Source: GCA-003244245 sp035606945 | GTDB lineage: Bacteria; Actinomycetota; Actinomycetes; Mycobacteriales; Pseudonocardiaceae | Reading direction: 5' to 3' | Length of the DNA: 64,000 bases | Assembly (NCBI GenBank): GCA_035606945.1 | Contig: DATNDR010000057.1 | Coordinates: 51,993 to 115,992 of the forward strand | Shown here: in pieces, positions 43,644 through 52,195 of the stretch | Position numbering within the stretch: the first letter of the stretch is position 1 | How the letters are laid out: each line of letters opens with the position of its first letter | Made by a program: the position numbers and the translations under genes | Notes under the pieces: model-generated | What the model saw: the letters and a program-made list of their open reading frames with translations, nothing else | Told to the model about the DNA's origin: nothing | Database searches by the model: none

Positions 43644-43733
43644 CGGAGGCTCCGGGATTCGAACCCGGGAGGGGGCGTAACCCCCAACCGCATTAGCAGT
43701 GCGGCGCCATAGACCAGACTAGGCGAAGCCTCC
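43644..43733 (-). tRNA. tRNA-Ser(GCT)
   Basis: The 90-base reverse-strand sequence has acceptor arms GGAGGCT/AGCCTCC, a CCGCA/TGCGG anticodon stem with loop CTGCTAA (anticodon GCT), a long variable arm (GGGGGTTACGCCCCC), and a T-loop GTTCGAATCC, as expected for class II tRNA-Ser. Confidence 0.95.
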
Positions 43734-43880
43734 CGGGGCCTGTCGAGGCCGCCAGGCAAGCAGGGTACACAGCGTGCGCGTGATCAGGCAAAGCGGGTAG
43801 CCGATCGAGCGCCGCCGTCATCGCCCCTGGTCAACCCGAGGATCGCCAGACTGTCAGACCCCCGTCGTAATGTCCGACCC

Positions 43881-44732
43881 ATGAATGAGCCACTGGTCGA
43901 GATGGTCGCCGGGAAGCCGCAGGCGCGGCTGAGCCCCCTGGTCGCTGGCTACACGGGCTACCGCATCGAGCGGGCACGACCCGGCGTGCACCGCGGCCTG
44001 CCGTCGCGTCACCTGACTTTCATCGTCACCCTGACCGGCACGGTCGATCTCACGACCATGCCCGACCCGGCACAGCCGCCGGCGTCGTTCACCACACTCG
44101 TCGGCGGACTGCACGCCGCCCCAGCGCAGATCAGTCATGACGGCCACCAGCACGGTATCCAACTGAACATCACCCCGCTGGGCGCCCGGGTGCTGCTCGG
44201 GCTACCCGCCGGTGAACTGGCCAACACCGTTGTCGAACTCGCCACGCTGCTGGGGCCGGTCGCCGGCGAGCTTGTCGAGCGGCTGCGCGCGGCGAGCACA
44301 TGGACAGACCGCTTCCTCGATCTGGACGCCGTGCTGAGCCGGATCGCCCGGCAGCGCGACGGCCCCGCGCCGGAACTCGGGTGGGCCTGGCGCCGGTTGG
44401 CGGCCAGCCACGGTCGCGTCGAGGTGGCCTCTCTGGCCAGCGAAGTCGGCTGGAGTCGGCGCCACCTGAGTGCACGATTCCGGCGCGAGTTCGGCCTGAC
44501 GCCCAAGGTGGCGGCCCGAGTGATGCGTTTTGAAGTCGCGCACCGGCTGCTTCACGCACCGCAGCGGCCCGGTCTGGCCGACGTCGCGGTCCGCGCGGGG
44601 TTCTACGACCAGGCCCACCTGTACCGGGAATGGCGGGAACTGGCCGGCTGCACGCCGTCGCGGTGGCTTGCTGAGGAGTTCCCATCTGTCCACGACAGTG
44701 CGCCTGAAGGGAGGACATTCTCGACGGTATGA
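43881..44732 (+). CDS. AraC-family transcriptional regulator
   Basis: The product is 283 residues. The N-terminal half (to about 140) is a ligand or cupin-like part (HRGLPSRHLTFIVTLTGTVD, GGLHAAPAQISHDGHQHGIQ). The C-terminal half has two helix-turn-helix units (VEVASLASEVGWSRRHLSARF; GLADVAVRAGFYDQAHLYREW) with the family signature ending TPSRWL. Its stop overlaps the start of the VOC-family gene (ATGA), which is the probable regulated partner. Confidence 0.9.
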   Translation: MNEPLVEMVAGKPQARLSPLVAGYTGYRIERARPGVHRGLPSRHLTFIVTLTGTVDLTTMPDPAQPPASFTTLVGGLHAAPAQISHDGHQHGIQLNITPLGARVLLGLPAGELANTVVELATLLGPVAGELVERLRAASTWTDRFLDLDAVLSRIARQRDGPAPELGWAWRRLAASHGRVEVASLASEVGWSRRHLSARFRREFGLTPKVAARVMRFEVAHRLLHAPQRPGLADVAVRAGFYDQAHLYREWRELAGCTPSRWLAEEFPSVHDSAPEGRTFSTV

Positions 44733-45115
44733 CAGACACTCCAGCACCCACGATCTGGCCCGCGCTGGCCTATGCCGACGCGCCGGGCGCCATCCGCTTC
44801 CTGGTGGAGGCCTTCGGCTTCGTCGAAACCCTTGTCGTGCCCGGCGGCGACAGCCGGGAGATCGCCCACGCCGAGCTACGGTGGCCCGAAGGCGGTGGGG
44901 TCATGCTCGGCTCGGCCTCGGACGACAAAGAAGTCGAGCCGCGGAAACCAGGCACGGCGTGCATCTACGTGGTCACCGACGCACCCGACGCACTGTTCGA
45001 CCGAGCCACCGCGGCGGGCGCGGAGGTCGTCCGCGGGCTCAGAGACGAGGACTACGGTTCGCGCGGGTTCACCGTGCGCGACCCGGAGGGCAACTCATGG
45101 AGTTTCGGCACCTAG
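44729..45115 (+). CDS. VOC-family (glyoxalase/bleomycin-resistance fold) protein
   Basis: The product is 128 residues with the beta-alpha-beta3 pattern. PALAYADAPGAIRFLVEAFGFVE opens the fold, then HAELRWPEGGGVMLGSAS, ACIYVVTDAPDALFDRATAAGAEVV and SRGFTVRDPEGNSWSFGT. The last motif contains the usual metal-side Glu/Asp. Such proteins bind small toxic or metabolic compounds. Coupling with an AraC regulator suggests induced detoxification. The ligand is unknown. Confidence 0.88.
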   Translation: MTDTPAPTIWPALAYADAPGAIRFLVEAFGFVETLVVPGGDSREIAHAELRWPEGGGVMLGSASDDKEVEPRKPGTACIYVVTDAPDALFDRATAAGAEVVRGLRDEDYGSRGFTVRDPEGNSWSFGT

Positions 45116-45154
45116 CGCGGGACCTGACGGTGCACCGGTAGCCGGGCACGGATA

Positions 45155-46858
45155 TCAACTGTCCCGTGGACGAGCATCGACGCCGAGGTTGGGCAGGCCC
45201 TCGACCCGGACTGGACCACCGTTGTCTCGGGCGGCCCCCGCGGGTACGACGTCGCGCCCGGCTGCCCCGTTTCGCACTGCGCCGTCGACGGGCACTGCCG
45301 GCGTAGGCGCCTGCTGCCGCGCCGCGACCCGGGCCGGGGTTGCGGGAGCAGGTCCAGACCGCAGGAACAGTGCTCCCAGCGCGGCCACGGCAGACAGGCC
45401 GGCGGCGATCAGCAACAGGTCGTCCAGCGCGCCGACGAATACCCGCAGCTGGGTCTGCTGGTAGGTGGCGTAGACGCCCAGCCAGTCCGGGACGGCCGGG
45501 CCGCCGATATGCGGGGTAGCGGTATCGCCCGGCAGCAACGCGGCGCGCCCGGCCATCTGCTCAGCCGACTGTTTGATGAAGATCGCGGTGAGCACTGCCA
45601 ATCCCAATGCCGCCGACGTGCGTTGCGCGACGTTGTTGAACGCGCTGGCGGCATTGACCTGAGCTGTCGGGATGGCCGCGAGACCTGCGGTCATGATCGG
45701 CATCATGGCGATTCCCAAGCCGACGGCTCGCAGCATGAGCCACCAGATGAGCTGCTCACGGGAGGTGTCGATGGTCAAGCTGTGCATCAGGTAGGTAGCG
45801 ATGGCCACGATCGTCACCCCGATGGTTGCCGGCCAGCGCGGTCCGATGCGGTCATAGACCCGCCCGGCAAAGGGCATGAATACCGCCATCACCAGCGCCT
45901 GAGGCAGCAGCGTGAGGCCTGCATCGAGCGCCCCGAACCCCTGCACCTGTTGCAGGAACAGCGGGATGTAAAACAGCACCCCGAACAGCCCCACCATCAA
46001 CACAGCGATCAACAGCAGCGAGTTGGTGAACGCCCAGTATCGGAACACCCGGACATCCAGCAGCGGATCGTCGACCTCCAACTCGATCACGACGAACAAC
46101 GCCAGGCTCAGCGCGCTGACGATGATCAGACCCAGGACCCGGTAGGAGTCCCACCCCCAGGATTCACCCTCCGACAGCGCCAGCAGCAGGGCGAACAGCC
46201 CGCCGGCGATGGTGACGAAGCCCAGCATGTCGAACCGTCGCCCGGGCACCCCGCTGAACTTCGGCAACACCAGCGCCGCTGCCACCGCGCCCAGGATCCC
46301 GACCGGCACGTTGATGTAGAAGATCAGCCGCCAGTCGACGTACTCGACCAGATACCCACCCAACGTCGGCCCGATCGCCGGGGCGACCACGATGCCCAGC
46401 CCGTACAGACCCATCGCGGCACCGATCTTTTCGCGCGGCACGATCCGGTACACCATCGGCAACGAGACCACCGGCAGGATCCCGCCCGGGATCGCTTGCA
46501 GAATGCGGAAGACCACCAGGCTGTCGAGGTTCCAGGCCAAGCCGCACAGCGCCGACCCGGCGGCGAAGCCCAGCAGCGCCACGTTGTACATCTTGTCCAA
46601 CCCGAAGCGATCCCCTAGCCATGCGCTCGCCGGCACGACCACGCCCAGCATCAGCGTGTAGGCCGTGATCACCCACTGCACGTCGTCGGTAGTCACCCCG
46701 AACTCGTTCTGCAGGGTGGGGATGGCGACGTTGACGATGCTGGTGTCCAGGATCGACATGAACATCCCGACGATCAGCACCACCAGCGGCAGTCCCCAAC
46801 CGGCCCGAGCCGCCGGTGCGGGCGCCGCCTGGGCGACTACCCCGTTAGGCGAGCTCAC
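45155..46858 (-). CDS. MFS multidrug exporter (DHA2/EmrB type)
   Basis: The GTG at 46858 overlaps the stop of the upstream MFS gene (GTGA); 567 residues. About 14 hydrophobic segments, starting GLPLVVLIVGMFMSILDTSIVNVAIP with the family motif SILDTSIVNVAIPT, then motif A (AWLGDRFGLDKMYN), RILQAIPGGILPVVSLPM and the motif C region (LGIVVAPAIGPTLGGYL). A Pro/Ala-rich cytoplasmic tail follows (PAPATPARVAARQQ). It is a proton-driven drug or lipid exporter; the substrate is unknown. It probably forms an operon with the preceding MFS gene. Confidence 0.9.
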   Translation of the reverse strand: MSSPNGVVAQAAPAPAARAGWGLPLVVLIVGMFMSILDTSIVNVAIPTLQNEFGVTTDDVQWVITAYTLMLGVVVPASAWLGDRFGLDKMYNVALLGFAAGSALCGLAWNLDSLVVFRILQAIPGGILPVVSLPMVYRIVPREKIGAAMGLYGLGIVVAPAIGPTLGGYLVEYVDWRLIFYINVPVGILGAVAAALVLPKFSGVPGRRFDMLGFVTIAGGLFALLLALSEGESWGWDSYRVLGLIIVSALSLALFVVIELEVDDPLLDVRVFRYWAFTNSLLLIAVLMVGLFGVLFYIPLFLQQVQGFGALDAGLTLLPQALVMAVFMPFAGRVYDRIGPRWPATIGVTIVAIATYLMHSLTIDTSREQLIWWLMLRAVGLGIAMMPIMTAGLAAIPTAQVNAASAFNNVAQRTSAALGLAVLTAIFIKQSAEQMAGRAALLPGDTATPHIGGPAVPDWLGVYATYQQTQLRVFVGALDDLLLIAAGLSAVAALGALFLRSGPAPATPARVAARQQAPTPAVPVDGAVRNGAAGRDVVPAGAARDNGGPVRVEGLPNLGVDARPRDS

Positions 46859-48714
46859 CTGCGGCTCCGGGCCGATTGGTGCCACTGGATCATCGGCTCG
46901 GTCACAACTTTCTCTCGGTCCGTCACAGGGGACCCACCCGCGGGACGTTCGCTGTACACGTAGGTGCCGCCGCGCAACCCCGAGGCGACGGCGGCGATGA
47001 GGCAAGCCGCGATGGCGAAACCGAAGGCGACGGCCAACCCGCTGGCAAAGGGTCCCGAAATCAACTCGGGGAAAAAGCCGCGACCGGTGAGGTAGGCCGC
47101 GTTACCAGCGGAAAGGTGCCCGAGAACTGTCGGGCCCAGCAACGTCTGCACCGGGTTGTAGCCCAGCAGCGAGGCGAACAGCACCGTGACCGGCGGCAGC
47201 GCGGCCACCCGGCTCGCGTCCGCGGCGGGCACGCCGTGCGCCACCAGCCCACTGGTCAGCACCTGCGGCAGGCTGTGCGCCAGCCCGAGGACCATCAGGG
47301 TGAAGAAGATCCCGATCGACAGCACCATCGCCGAGTTCTGGAACGTGGTGCTCATGCCCGCGCCGACACCGCGCTGGTTGGGCGGCAGGCTGTTCATGAT
47401 CGCCGCCCGGTTGGGTGCGGCGAACAGTCCCATGCCGATCCCGTTGAGCAGCAGCACCAGTGCGAACTCCCAGTAGTTGAAGTCCACCGGCAACAACATC
47501 AGCCAGACGAAACTCGCCGCGGCCACCAGCATCCCGCCGGTGGCGAACGTGCGCGCCCCGAAACGGTCGGACAGGGCACCCGAGACCGGTCCGGCGACCA
47601 GGAACCCGGCCGTCAGCGGAACCATGTAGATACCCGCCCACAACGGCGTGGACGCGAAGCTGTAGCCGTGCTGGGGCAGCCAGATGCCCTGCAGCCAGAT
47701 GATCAGGATGAACATCAGCCCGCCGCGGCCCAAACCCGACAGCAGGCTGGCCAGGTTCCCCGCGGTGAACGCCCGGATGCGGAACAGCTGCAGATGGAAC
47801 ATCGGCTCAGCGACCCGCGTCTCCACCGCGCAGAAGATCACCAGCACCGCCGCACCGCCGATCAGTGCGGCCAGCACCAGCGGGTTGGTCCATCCCATCG
47901 TGTGCCCGCCGTAGGGCTGGATGCCATAGGTGATCCCCACCAGCACCGCGATCAGGCCGACGGCGAAGGTCAGGTTGCCCCACCAGTCCAGTCGACCGGG
48001 CTGCCGGATCCCGGTGTCATGCAGCTTCCGGTACGCCCAGAACGTTCCGAACACCCCGAAGGGCACCGACACCAGGAACACCAGGTGCCACTCCACCGGT
48101 GCGAGCAGCCCGCCCAGGATCAGCCCGAGGAACGAGCCGGCGATCCCGGCAACCTGGTTGAGACCCAACGCCAGCCCGCGCTGCTCGACCGGGAACGCGT
48201 CGGTGATGATCGCGTTGGAGTTCGCCATCAGCATCGCGCCCCCGACGCCTTGGAGCACCCGCATGATGATCATCCACAGCGCGCCCGCCGTGCCGTGCAT
48301 CCACGTCGCCGCCAGCAGGATTGAAAACACCGTGAACACTGCGAAGCCCGCGTTGTACATCCGGACCCGCCCGAACATGTCGCCCAGCCGGCCGAAGCTG
48401 ACCACCAGCACCGCGGTGACCACCAGGTAACCCATGATCAACCACAACAGCAGGCTGGTGTTCGCCGGCGCCAGCGGGTTGATCTGCACGCCCTTGAAGA
48501 TGTCTGGCAGCGCGATCAACAAGATCGACGAGTTGATCGTGGCGATCACGACCCCGAGCGTGGTGTTCGACAGCGCGATCCACTTGTAGTGCGGGCTGGC
48601 GGTGTCCACCGACGCTCGCGCCTGCCGTCGCTGCGCCCGGCGTGCCCACGCCGACGCCGGTGTGGTGGCTGTCGGTTCCGACTCCCGCACCGAGGGCAAC
48701 ATTGGTTGCTTCAT
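46855..48714 (-). CDS. MFS transporter (DHA2 family)
   Basis: The preferred start is ATG 48714 (MKQPMLPSVRESEPT); 619 residues. Fourteen-segment exporter pattern: WIALSNTTLGVVIATINSSILLIALPDIF (first helix), FGRLGDMFGRVRMYNAGF (motif A), RVLQGVGGAMLMANSNAIITDAF and ALGLNQVAGIAGSFLGLILGG. A large loop with GTYVYSERPAGGSPV closes the protein. Two adjacent MFS genes with overlapping stop and start, divergent from a large regulator, suggest a controlled efflux unit. Confidence 0.9.
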   Translation of the reverse strand: MKQPMLPSVRESEPTATTPASAWARRAQRRQARASVDTASPHYKWIALSNTTLGVVIATINSSILLIALPDIFKGVQINPLAPANTSLLLWLIMGYLVVTAVLVVSFGRLGDMFGRVRMYNAGFAVFTVFSILLAATWMHGTAGALWMIIMRVLQGVGGAMLMANSNAIITDAFPVEQRGLALGLNQVAGIAGSFLGLILGGLLAPVEWHLVFLVSVPFGVFGTFWAYRKLHDTGIRQPGRLDWWGNLTFAVGLIAVLVGITYGIQPYGGHTMGWTNPLVLAALIGGAAVLVIFCAVETRVAEPMFHLQLFRIRAFTAGNLASLLSGLGRGGLMFILIIWLQGIWLPQHGYSFASTPLWAGIYMVPLTAGFLVAGPVSGALSDRFGARTFATGGMLVAAASFVWLMLLPVDFNYWEFALVLLLNGIGMGLFAAPNRAAIMNSLPPNQRGVGAGMSTTFQNSAMVLSIGIFFTLMVLGLAHSLPQVLTSGLVAHGVPAADASRVAALPPVTVLFASLLGYNPVQTLLGPTVLGHLSAGNAAYLTGRGFFPELISGPFASGLAVAFGFAIAACLIAAVASGLRGGTYVYSERPAGGSPVTDREKVVTEPMIQWHQSARSRR

Positions 48715-48832
48715 ACAACTAACGGTAGACACGGTCGGGTGGTACCGCAACTCGCGCCCCTCGATTTGGTGCCAGACAGCAACAAAGTCCACCACATGGG
48801 TGTGGTCCGCGAGCACTCCCCGAGCCAGTGAC

Positions 48833-51800
48833 GTGCTTCAAGATCTGACAGCGCGCCTCAGCGAGGCACGCGAGGAGGTATCGTTATTCGGTCTCACTCG
48901 CAATATTTACACCTCGGACGAGGTGCTTCCGCTGTTCGAGTCGAAGGCACGCGATACCGGTGACTTTGGTCGTTCGGCCACTGCACGAAGCAGACCTGCG
49001 CCTGTGAGAGACGACGGGTTGGACGCAGACGGCATCGAGCCTGCGGCCTTCCACCTGCCGCTAGGCACGGTGACGTTCATGCTCACCGATGTCGAGGGCT
49101 CGACGCGTCTGTGGGAATCCACCCCCGAGTCGATGGGTGCCGCTGTACGCCGTCACTTCGAGCTACTCGATGAAGCGGTATCGCGGCACGGCGGCGTGCG
49201 GCCGCTTGACCAGGGTGAGGGCGACAGCGTCATGGCGGCGTTCACCCGCGCCTCCGATGCGCTGGCCGCCGCGTTCGACATCCAGCGTGCGTTTCACTCC
49301 GAGCGCTGGCCCGAGGGAGCGTCCCTGAGGCTACGTATCGCCCTGCATACCGCCGAGGCTCAGCGGCGCGACGAAGGCAACTACTTCGGCCAGGCGGTCA
49401 ACCGCTGCGCCCGGCTGCGGGCGATCGCGCACGGTGGCCAGGTTGTGCTGTCCCGGACGGCCCGCGACCTGAGTCTGGACCGGCTGCCCGAGCACGTTGA
49501 GCTCGTCGACCTCGGCATCCATCGACTGCGCGATCTCGGACGGCCCGAGCATGTCTTCGGACTGCTGCATCCCGACCTGCCGGCGAGCTTTCCCCCGCTG
49601 AGCTCGCTGGACACGATCCCCAACAACCTGCCCGGGGAGCTGACCAGTTTCGTCGGGCGACGCGCCGAGCTGGCCCAGATCGACGACCCGCTGCGGCGGG
49701 TGCGGCTGCTCACGCTGACCGGTGCCGGCGGCTCCGGCAAGACCCGACTGGCGCTGCAGGCGGCAGCCGACGCCATCGACCGGCACCCCGACGGTGTCTG
49801 GCTCGTCGAGCTGGCCCGCCTGGAGGACCACACGCTGCTGCCGGCAGCGGTGATCGGCGCCCTGGGACTACGCGAGATGCCGGGCCGCACCCTGCTCGAC
49901 ACGCTCCTGGAGCACCTGCGGACCCGCAGCACGCTGCTGGTCGTGGACAACTGCGAGCACCTGCTGACCGCCTGCGCCGAGCTGGCGGATGCGCTGCTGC
50001 GCGCGTGCCCGTCGCTGACCATCCTGGCCACCAGCCGGGAACCGCTGGGCGTTCCCGGCGAGGTCACCTGGCGGGTGCCGTCGATGTCGCTGCCCGCCGA
50101 GCCTCCTGGTGCGGGTGCCCGCCAACGCCGGAGTGAGCCGATCGAGTCGCTGCGCCAGTCCGACGCCGTGGCCCTGTTCATCGACCGCGCCACCGAGGTT
50201 CGCCCCAATTTCGCGATCACACCAGCCAACGCACCGGCCATCGCCCAGATCTGCCACGACCTCGACGGGATCCCGCTGGCTATCGAGCTCGCTGCCGCGC
50301 GGGTGCGGATGATGGCGCCGGAGCAGATCTCCCGGGCCTTGAGCGACCGCTTTCACCTGCTCACCGGCGGTGCCCGCACGGTGATGCCACGCCACCAGAC
50401 ACTGGAAGCCTCGATCGACTGGAGTCACGAGTTGCTCAGCGACGGTGAGCGGATGCTGCTGCGGCGGCTGTCCGTCTTCGCTGGAGGCTGGACGCTGGAC
50501 GCGGCGGAGCAGGTATGCCAGGGCGACGGGATCGACCGCTACAGCGTGCTCGATCTGCTGACCGGTCTGGTCGACAAGTCCCTGGTCGCCACCGACGAGC
50601 GCGGCTTCGAGACGCGCTACCGCCTGCTGGAGACCGTCCGCCACTACGCTGCAGCGCGCCTGGCTGAAGCCGACGAAGTCGCCCACACACACGACCGGCA
50701 CCTGGCCTATCACCTGGCGCTGGCCGAGGCGGCCAAACCGCAGGTACTCCGCGCCGGCAGCGATGATCTCGTCCTGGACAGCCTGACCGCCGAGCTGCCG
50801 AATCTGCGCGCCGCGCTCGAGCGTGCGGTGGTGTGCGACCCCCGAGCCGGGCTACGACTGGTGGATGCGCTGACGCTGTTCTGGATGTTCACCGGCCGCT
50901 ACCAGGAAGGCGAAACAGCGTACGCACGCGCTCTGGAGGCCGCCGGCGAGGAGCCGACGCCGCTGCGGGGCAGGGCGCTGGCCGGCCGCGGGAACCTCGC
51001 TCTGTACAGCGGCGCTCCCGAGGCCGCGCTGCGGTGGTCACAGGCCGCCTTGCAGATCGGCGAGACCTGCGGGGATCGGTGGACATCGGGGCGGGCGTTG
51101 AACACGCTCGGATTCATGAGCGGCAGTCGCGACCCGGCCGGCGGCCGGCCGATGCTCCAGCGCAGCATCGAGCTGGCCACCCTCAGCGGGGACGACTGGT
51201 GCCTGATCAGTTCGTCGCAGATCCTCGGAATCGCCTCCTGCTGGGTTGACGATTTCGACGCTGCCCGCCCGATACTCGACGAGGCCTACGCAGCCGCACA
51301 GCGGCTCGGCTACCGCAGGGGCCTGGCGCTGCACTGGTTCTGCCTGGCCTGGGAAGCGACGGTGCGCGGGCGGCTGACCGAGGCACGCGAACTGCTCGCA
51401 CGTTCCGCTGCGGCAATCAACAAGGTCCGTGACCCCTTGCAGAGCTGCATGGCCAACAGCCTGCTGACCCACGTGCACGTGCGGTCCGGCGATACTCAAC
51501 TCGCGTACTCGCTAGGCAACCGGACACTCACCCAGGTACGCGAGACCGGTGTCGGATTCATCCTGGGCCTGATCAGTCAGACGCTGGCCAGGGCCGAGAT
51601 GGTCTTAGGTGAGCTCGCCGCGGCGCGCGAGCACCTGGAGACCGCCGTTGCGGTAGAGCGCGGCTCCCAATTCGCTTACTTCCTGAGCCAGCATCTCAGC
51701 GTGTTGGGCACCCTGGACCGGATCGAGGGAAACCTCGATGTGGCCCATGCCGGTGCCGAGGAGTCGCTGGCGGTGGCGCAACGACTGGGCAGTGGATGGA

Positions 51801-52195
51801 TGCAGGCGAGCGCCGAGCTGCTGCTGGGCCGTCTGTCGCTGCGCGCCGGCGAGACCGGCGAAGCGGAGCGGTACGTCCACGATGCGCTGGGCCGGCTGGT
51901 CGCGAAGAGCTTTGCGATCGACATCCCGGAGTGCCTCGATGTGCTCGGCGCGGTAGCCGCCGGGCGAGAAGGCTACGAGGAGGCCGCCCGGCTGCTGGGC
52001 GCTGCGGCGGCCGTCCGTGAGCAACTCGGCGTCGTCCGCTTTCCTCCGGAACCACAGTTCTGGGCCGGCGTCGAACTCAGCACCCGGGAAGCGCTGGGCC
52101 ACGACGGCTACCAGGCCGCATTCACCGCGGGCACCGCGCTGGGAATCGACGAGGCGGTTGCCTACGCTTGCCGGGTCCGAGCCGAGCGCAGCTAG
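48833..52195 (+). CDS. Class III cyclase-domain/ATPase regulator (MalT/AfsR-like, no LuxR domain)
   Basis: The likely start is GTG 48833, giving about 1120 residues; it cannot be fixed because no strong RBS is seen. A nucleotide-cyclase domain lies near residues 80-240 (GTVTFMLTDVEGSTRLWE; GEGDSVMAAFTRASDAL), keeping metal Asp positions. Then an AAA/NB-ARC-type ATPase with Walker A LTGAGGSGKTRLAL and Walker B LLVVDNCEHLL, and a long TPR-like helical region to the end. Related mycobacterial proteins often end in a LuxR helix-turn-helix, which is absent here, so it may act by signalling or protein contact. The divergent MFS pair is a possible target. Confidence 0.85.
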   Translation: MLQDLTARLSEAREEVSLFGLTRNIYTSDEVLPLFESKARDTGDFGRSATARSRPAPVRDDGLDADGIEPAAFHLPLGTVTFMLTDVEGSTRLWESTPESMGAAVRRHFELLDEAVSRHGGVRPLDQGEGDSVMAAFTRASDALAAAFDIQRAFHSERWPEGASLRLRIALHTAEAQRRDEGNYFGQAVNRCARLRAIAHGGQVVLSRTARDLSLDRLPEHVELVDLGIHRLRDLGRPEHVFGLLHPDLPASFPPLSSLDTIPNNLPGELTSFVGRRAELAQIDDPLRRVRLLTLTGAGGSGKTRLALQAAADAIDRHPDGVWLVELARLEDHTLLPAAVIGALGLREMPGRTLLDTLLEHLRTRSTLLVVDNCEHLLTACAELADALLRACPSLTILATSREPLGVPGEVTWRVPSMSLPAEPPGAGARQRRSEPIESLRQSDAVALFIDRATEVRPNFAITPANAPAIAQICHDLDGIPLAIELAAARVRMMAPEQISRALSDRFHLLTGGARTVMPRHQTLEASIDWSHELLSDGERMLLRRLSVFAGGWTLDAAEQVCQGDGIDRYSVLDLLTGLVDKSLVATDERGFETRYRLLETVRHYAAARLAEADEVAHTHDRHLAYHLALAEAAKPQVLRAGSDDLVLDSLTAELPNLRAALERAVVCDPRAGLRLVDALTLFWMFTGRYQEGETAYARALEAAGEEPTPLRGRALAGRGNLALYSGAPEAALRWSQAALQIGETCGDRWTSGRALNTLGFMSGSRDPAGGRPMLQRSIELATLSGDDWCLISSSQILGIASCWVDDFDAARPILDEAYAAAQRLGYRRGLALHWFCLAWEATVRGRLTEARELLARSAAAINKVRDPLQSCMANSLLTHVHVRSGDTQLAYSLGNRTLTQVRETGVGFILGLISQTLARAEMVLGELAAAREHLETAVAVERGSQFAYFLSQHLSVLGTLDRIEGNLDVAHAGAEESLAVAQRLGSGWMQASAELLLGRLSLRAGETGEAERYVHDALGRLVAKSFAIDIPECLDVLGAVAAGREGYEEAARLLGAAAAVREQLGVVRFPPEPQFWAGVELSTREALGHDGYQAAFTAGTALGIDEAVAYACRVRAERS

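Noticed and set aside
45509..48324. Long open frames opposite to the two MFS genes
   Set aside because: Their translations are Gln/Arg/His-rich without family motifs and are antisense shadows of clear membrane transporters in GC-rich DNA.
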